From assembly GCA_013180625.2 (NCBI GenBank), contig SNVD02011469.1, positions 372,001 to 436,000 on the forward strand: DNA of 64,000 bases, written 5' to 3'. Under the pieces are notes generated by a model. That model did not search any database, was not told where the DNA came from, and saw only the letters and a program-made list of their open reading frames with translations. Positions 62,227 to 64,000 of this stretch are shown piece after piece. The position numbers and the translations under genes are program-made. Within the stretch, counting starts at the first letter, position 1. Every line of letters begins with the position of its first letter. The stretch is from Boswellia sacra. Taxonomy: Eukaryota; Streptophyta; Magnoliopsida; Sapindales; Burseraceae.

Positions 62227-63179
62227 ATATTTTTTTTATTATGATCATCAGATCTTCGAGAAAAGCATAATATTTATTTATCGATATACTCGAGGAACAA
62301 CAGACGTGCTAGTGTGCTACTGCACGCTGCAGTCGACTTCCACCCAGTTGCACCCTGCAGACGGCTGCATCAGTCGACAAGCAGTTGCTATACTATCCTG
62401 TTGAAAATTAAGTTTATTCATTTGTTGAGTCTCTCTCCTTTGTTGTAAATTACTAGTATAAATTGTTTCTTCAAAAGTAATGCATAAGCGTTTCCAAATT
62501 TTAATTTTCCATTATTTCTATTTAACATAATAATCCAAATAAAACTATTTTATTTATAAAAGAATTTTAAGTTAATGGGCTTTTATAGAAAGCAGAATCT
62601 TCCCTAGAATAGAGCTTGGAATAAAAATAATGAACAACTATTTAATTTTTCTCTCTCCTTCTCAATTTTCTTCATTTCATTTAGAAAAATTTTCAGCTCG
62701 GCAGCAAGCAGTTGTAAATAAAGATATTGATAAATTCTACAGAGTGATAATATCAATATATTTGAATAAAGCTTTAAAAACAGATTGAACATAATAATCA
62801 AAAAGCTAGAAATACATAGTTAAAGGAAAACAGACTTCACATGCATCAAGTAGTTTTCACTTGGATAAATAGTCATGATACCAAATCCAAATTTTCAAGA
62901 ACTTCAAATGAATACAAATTTTTTTTCAAAAATAATAATAATAAAGAAGGAATTTAACAAGTTACAAAACTACTCAAACTTGAATCTGACCTAGGCACAT
63001 CTTTGCAACATACTTCAAAGGATGGATTCTGATTTTATGCTGACATTTTTAATGACTCTGATTTCCCTGGATGTTTCTAATAATGTTCAAAACAAATTCT
63101 AGTCGAACGAATATATTTTTGAATCATAGGAGATATTTGATTAAGTATATTGGCTCTCAAGATGACTGCAGCCATAAGT
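60079..63179. other. Intergenic, AT-rich, with repeats
   Basis: No confident gene. A short minus-strand frame (60905 to about 61000) reads SAAFNQPGAVTVEECRQIIS and stops at TAA, and could be an exon of an unplaced gene. A block around 61100-61255 recurs at about 62067-62195 (shared aattagaaattgtaaaat, agactgcat, aaaggcataaattaat). 62165-62225 is a (TA/TG)n microsatellite. 62290-62400 is a small GC-richer patch with repeated ctgca and gtcgac strings. Confidence 0.4.
61640..61911. repeat. 117-bp tandem repeat, about 2.3 copies
   Basis: The copies start cgacactgtcca (61640), cgatactgtcca (61757) and cgacactgtcca (61874), exactly 117 bases apart, and include atatcagactattttt(g/c)gaagaca and catcgagt. 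Confidence 0.9.
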
Positions 63180-64000
63180 TCAAGAAAGTTCCAATAGGCA
63201 AACACATTCAATGTGGGGAGTGTGAGGGAACATGTCTACTGGCTGTAGGCTTTTTAGTTTATAACATCCTCTTATGTTTTGCTCTCCCTGCACAAAAAGA
63301 TTTCAAAATTTGAGATGAGAAAAAGTTGTAGATAAAGTGGAGTTACTCGTCAAAATTATGCATACCATGCCATGGCAAAGGTAATCAACGTCACGCGCAC
63401 ATGTGGCCGGATTACAAGACACATAAACAATGCGTGGTGCCTTAAGCTTCAGCAAGAACTTAATCAATTTCATATGCATGCCAGGGCGGTTTGGATCTGC
63501 AGAATTTGTCACATTAAAAAAATATATATAAATGCATAGGGTAGAAGTTTCGAAGTAAATATCAAGCAATGAAGCTTATGAGTTTCACTTCAACCAATTT
63601 CCTACCTGACTAGAACAAATATAATAGGCAATGTATAAGAGTCTGTAACTCAATTTGTATATTCCATTACCCATCATAATTTTTTTTTTAAAAAAAAAAA
63701 ATCAGATCTCTCCTAATTAAAGAAGTCCTACTCTTTGGCAGTAAAGCAAACTCATGACTCTAACCTTATAGTTGAAGTCAACACCTCCCACAACCCAACC
63801 CCTTTCAATCTAAATTGCATATTTCTAAACCCTTTTTTCTGACCTCCAAGAAATAATATAATTGGTAGTTACTCTATATATAAGACTTGAATATGCTAGC
63901 ATAACATTCCCTAACATGGAATTAAAAATATTCTTTTATCACATAAAGAAAGAAAACCTGAAATGACAATGTCGGGCTTTGGGAACTCATTGCCAAAGTT
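63180..64000 (-). CDS. tRNA (uracil-5-)-methyltransferase, TrmA/TRMT2 type, 3' part
   Basis: Three exon pieces on the minus strand: 63958-64000 (continues off the window), 63366-63496 and 63180-63287, joined in phase. The first ends …KPDIVIS and is spliced into D-P-N-R-P-G-M-H-M. The middle exon contains the VYVSCNPATCARD motif, whose Cys is the nucleophile that attacks uridine C6 in this family. The last exon has DMFPHTPHIECV, with the conserved Glu that acts as the base, and ends LLELS and TGA. Family members use S-adenosylmethionine to make m5U, classically at position 54 of tRNA; plant homologues carry the same tail. The N-terminal RNA-binding part is not visible. A plus-strand open frame at 63071-63313 is the antisense of the last exon. 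Confidence 0.92.

Noticed and set aside
63071..63313. 80-residue plus-strand frame
   Set aside because: It is antisense to the last exon of the TRMT2-type gene.

Overview
This is plant nuclear DNA, most likely from a eudicot. It is AT-rich, its genes have short exons with GT-AG introns, and about half of the window is transposon-derived. The anchor gene is a clear EARLY FLOWERING 3 (ELF3) orthologue. I cannot fix the species from sequence alone.

Layout. 3-750 (+): the last two exons of a gene I do not recognise with certainty. 3981-7041 (+): ELF3, four coding exons, 751 residues, scaffold of the circadian evening complex. 9220-14600: a tandem segmental duplication carrying two small four-exon genes of the DUF866/UPF0587 zinc-binding family (184 and 186 residues). 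15922-16200: a TRIM-like miniature retroelement. 17048-22536 (-): a complete but mutated Ty1/copia element with 362-bp LTRs and a 5-bp target duplication, sitting inside a degraded, unrecognised locus. 24642-26803 (-): a two-exon short-chain dehydrogenase; its first exon is only 38 nt long and lies 1.3 kb upstream of the main one. 26900-32360: AT-rich intergenic DNA with tandem repeats and a MITE-like element.

32360-51728 is the most unusual part. It is a very large inverted repeat (foldback) with CACTA-like termini and shared subterminal repeats. Its arms carry captured gene pieces, including the 5' part of a LONELY GUY (LOG, cytokinin-activating) sequence. The LOG-like copy continues, intronless, into the loop and is itself split by a solo LTR flanked by atctc target duplications. 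The left arm carries a 515-bp hAT-like MITE with an 8-bp target duplication, while the right arm preserves the empty site. The right arm is interrupted near its outer end by about 8 kb of other retroelement DNA: two head-to-head truncated Ty3/gypsy 3' ends with LTRs of about 2.6-2.8 kb, followed by a GC-rich palindromic island.

51740-63100 holds more MITE-like elements, tandem repeats, a SINE-like insertion and a probable but unidentified minus-strand gene (55532-58420), pieced together from splice-phase-compatible exons. 63180-64000 (-) is the 3' end of a TrmA/TRMT2-type tRNA (uracil-5-)-methyltransferase that runs off the window.

The cellular genes do not form a functional unit; each is an independent plant gene. 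The main biological interest lies in the foldback, which if transcribed could form a long hairpin RNA containing LOG sequence, and in the divergent DUF866 pair.
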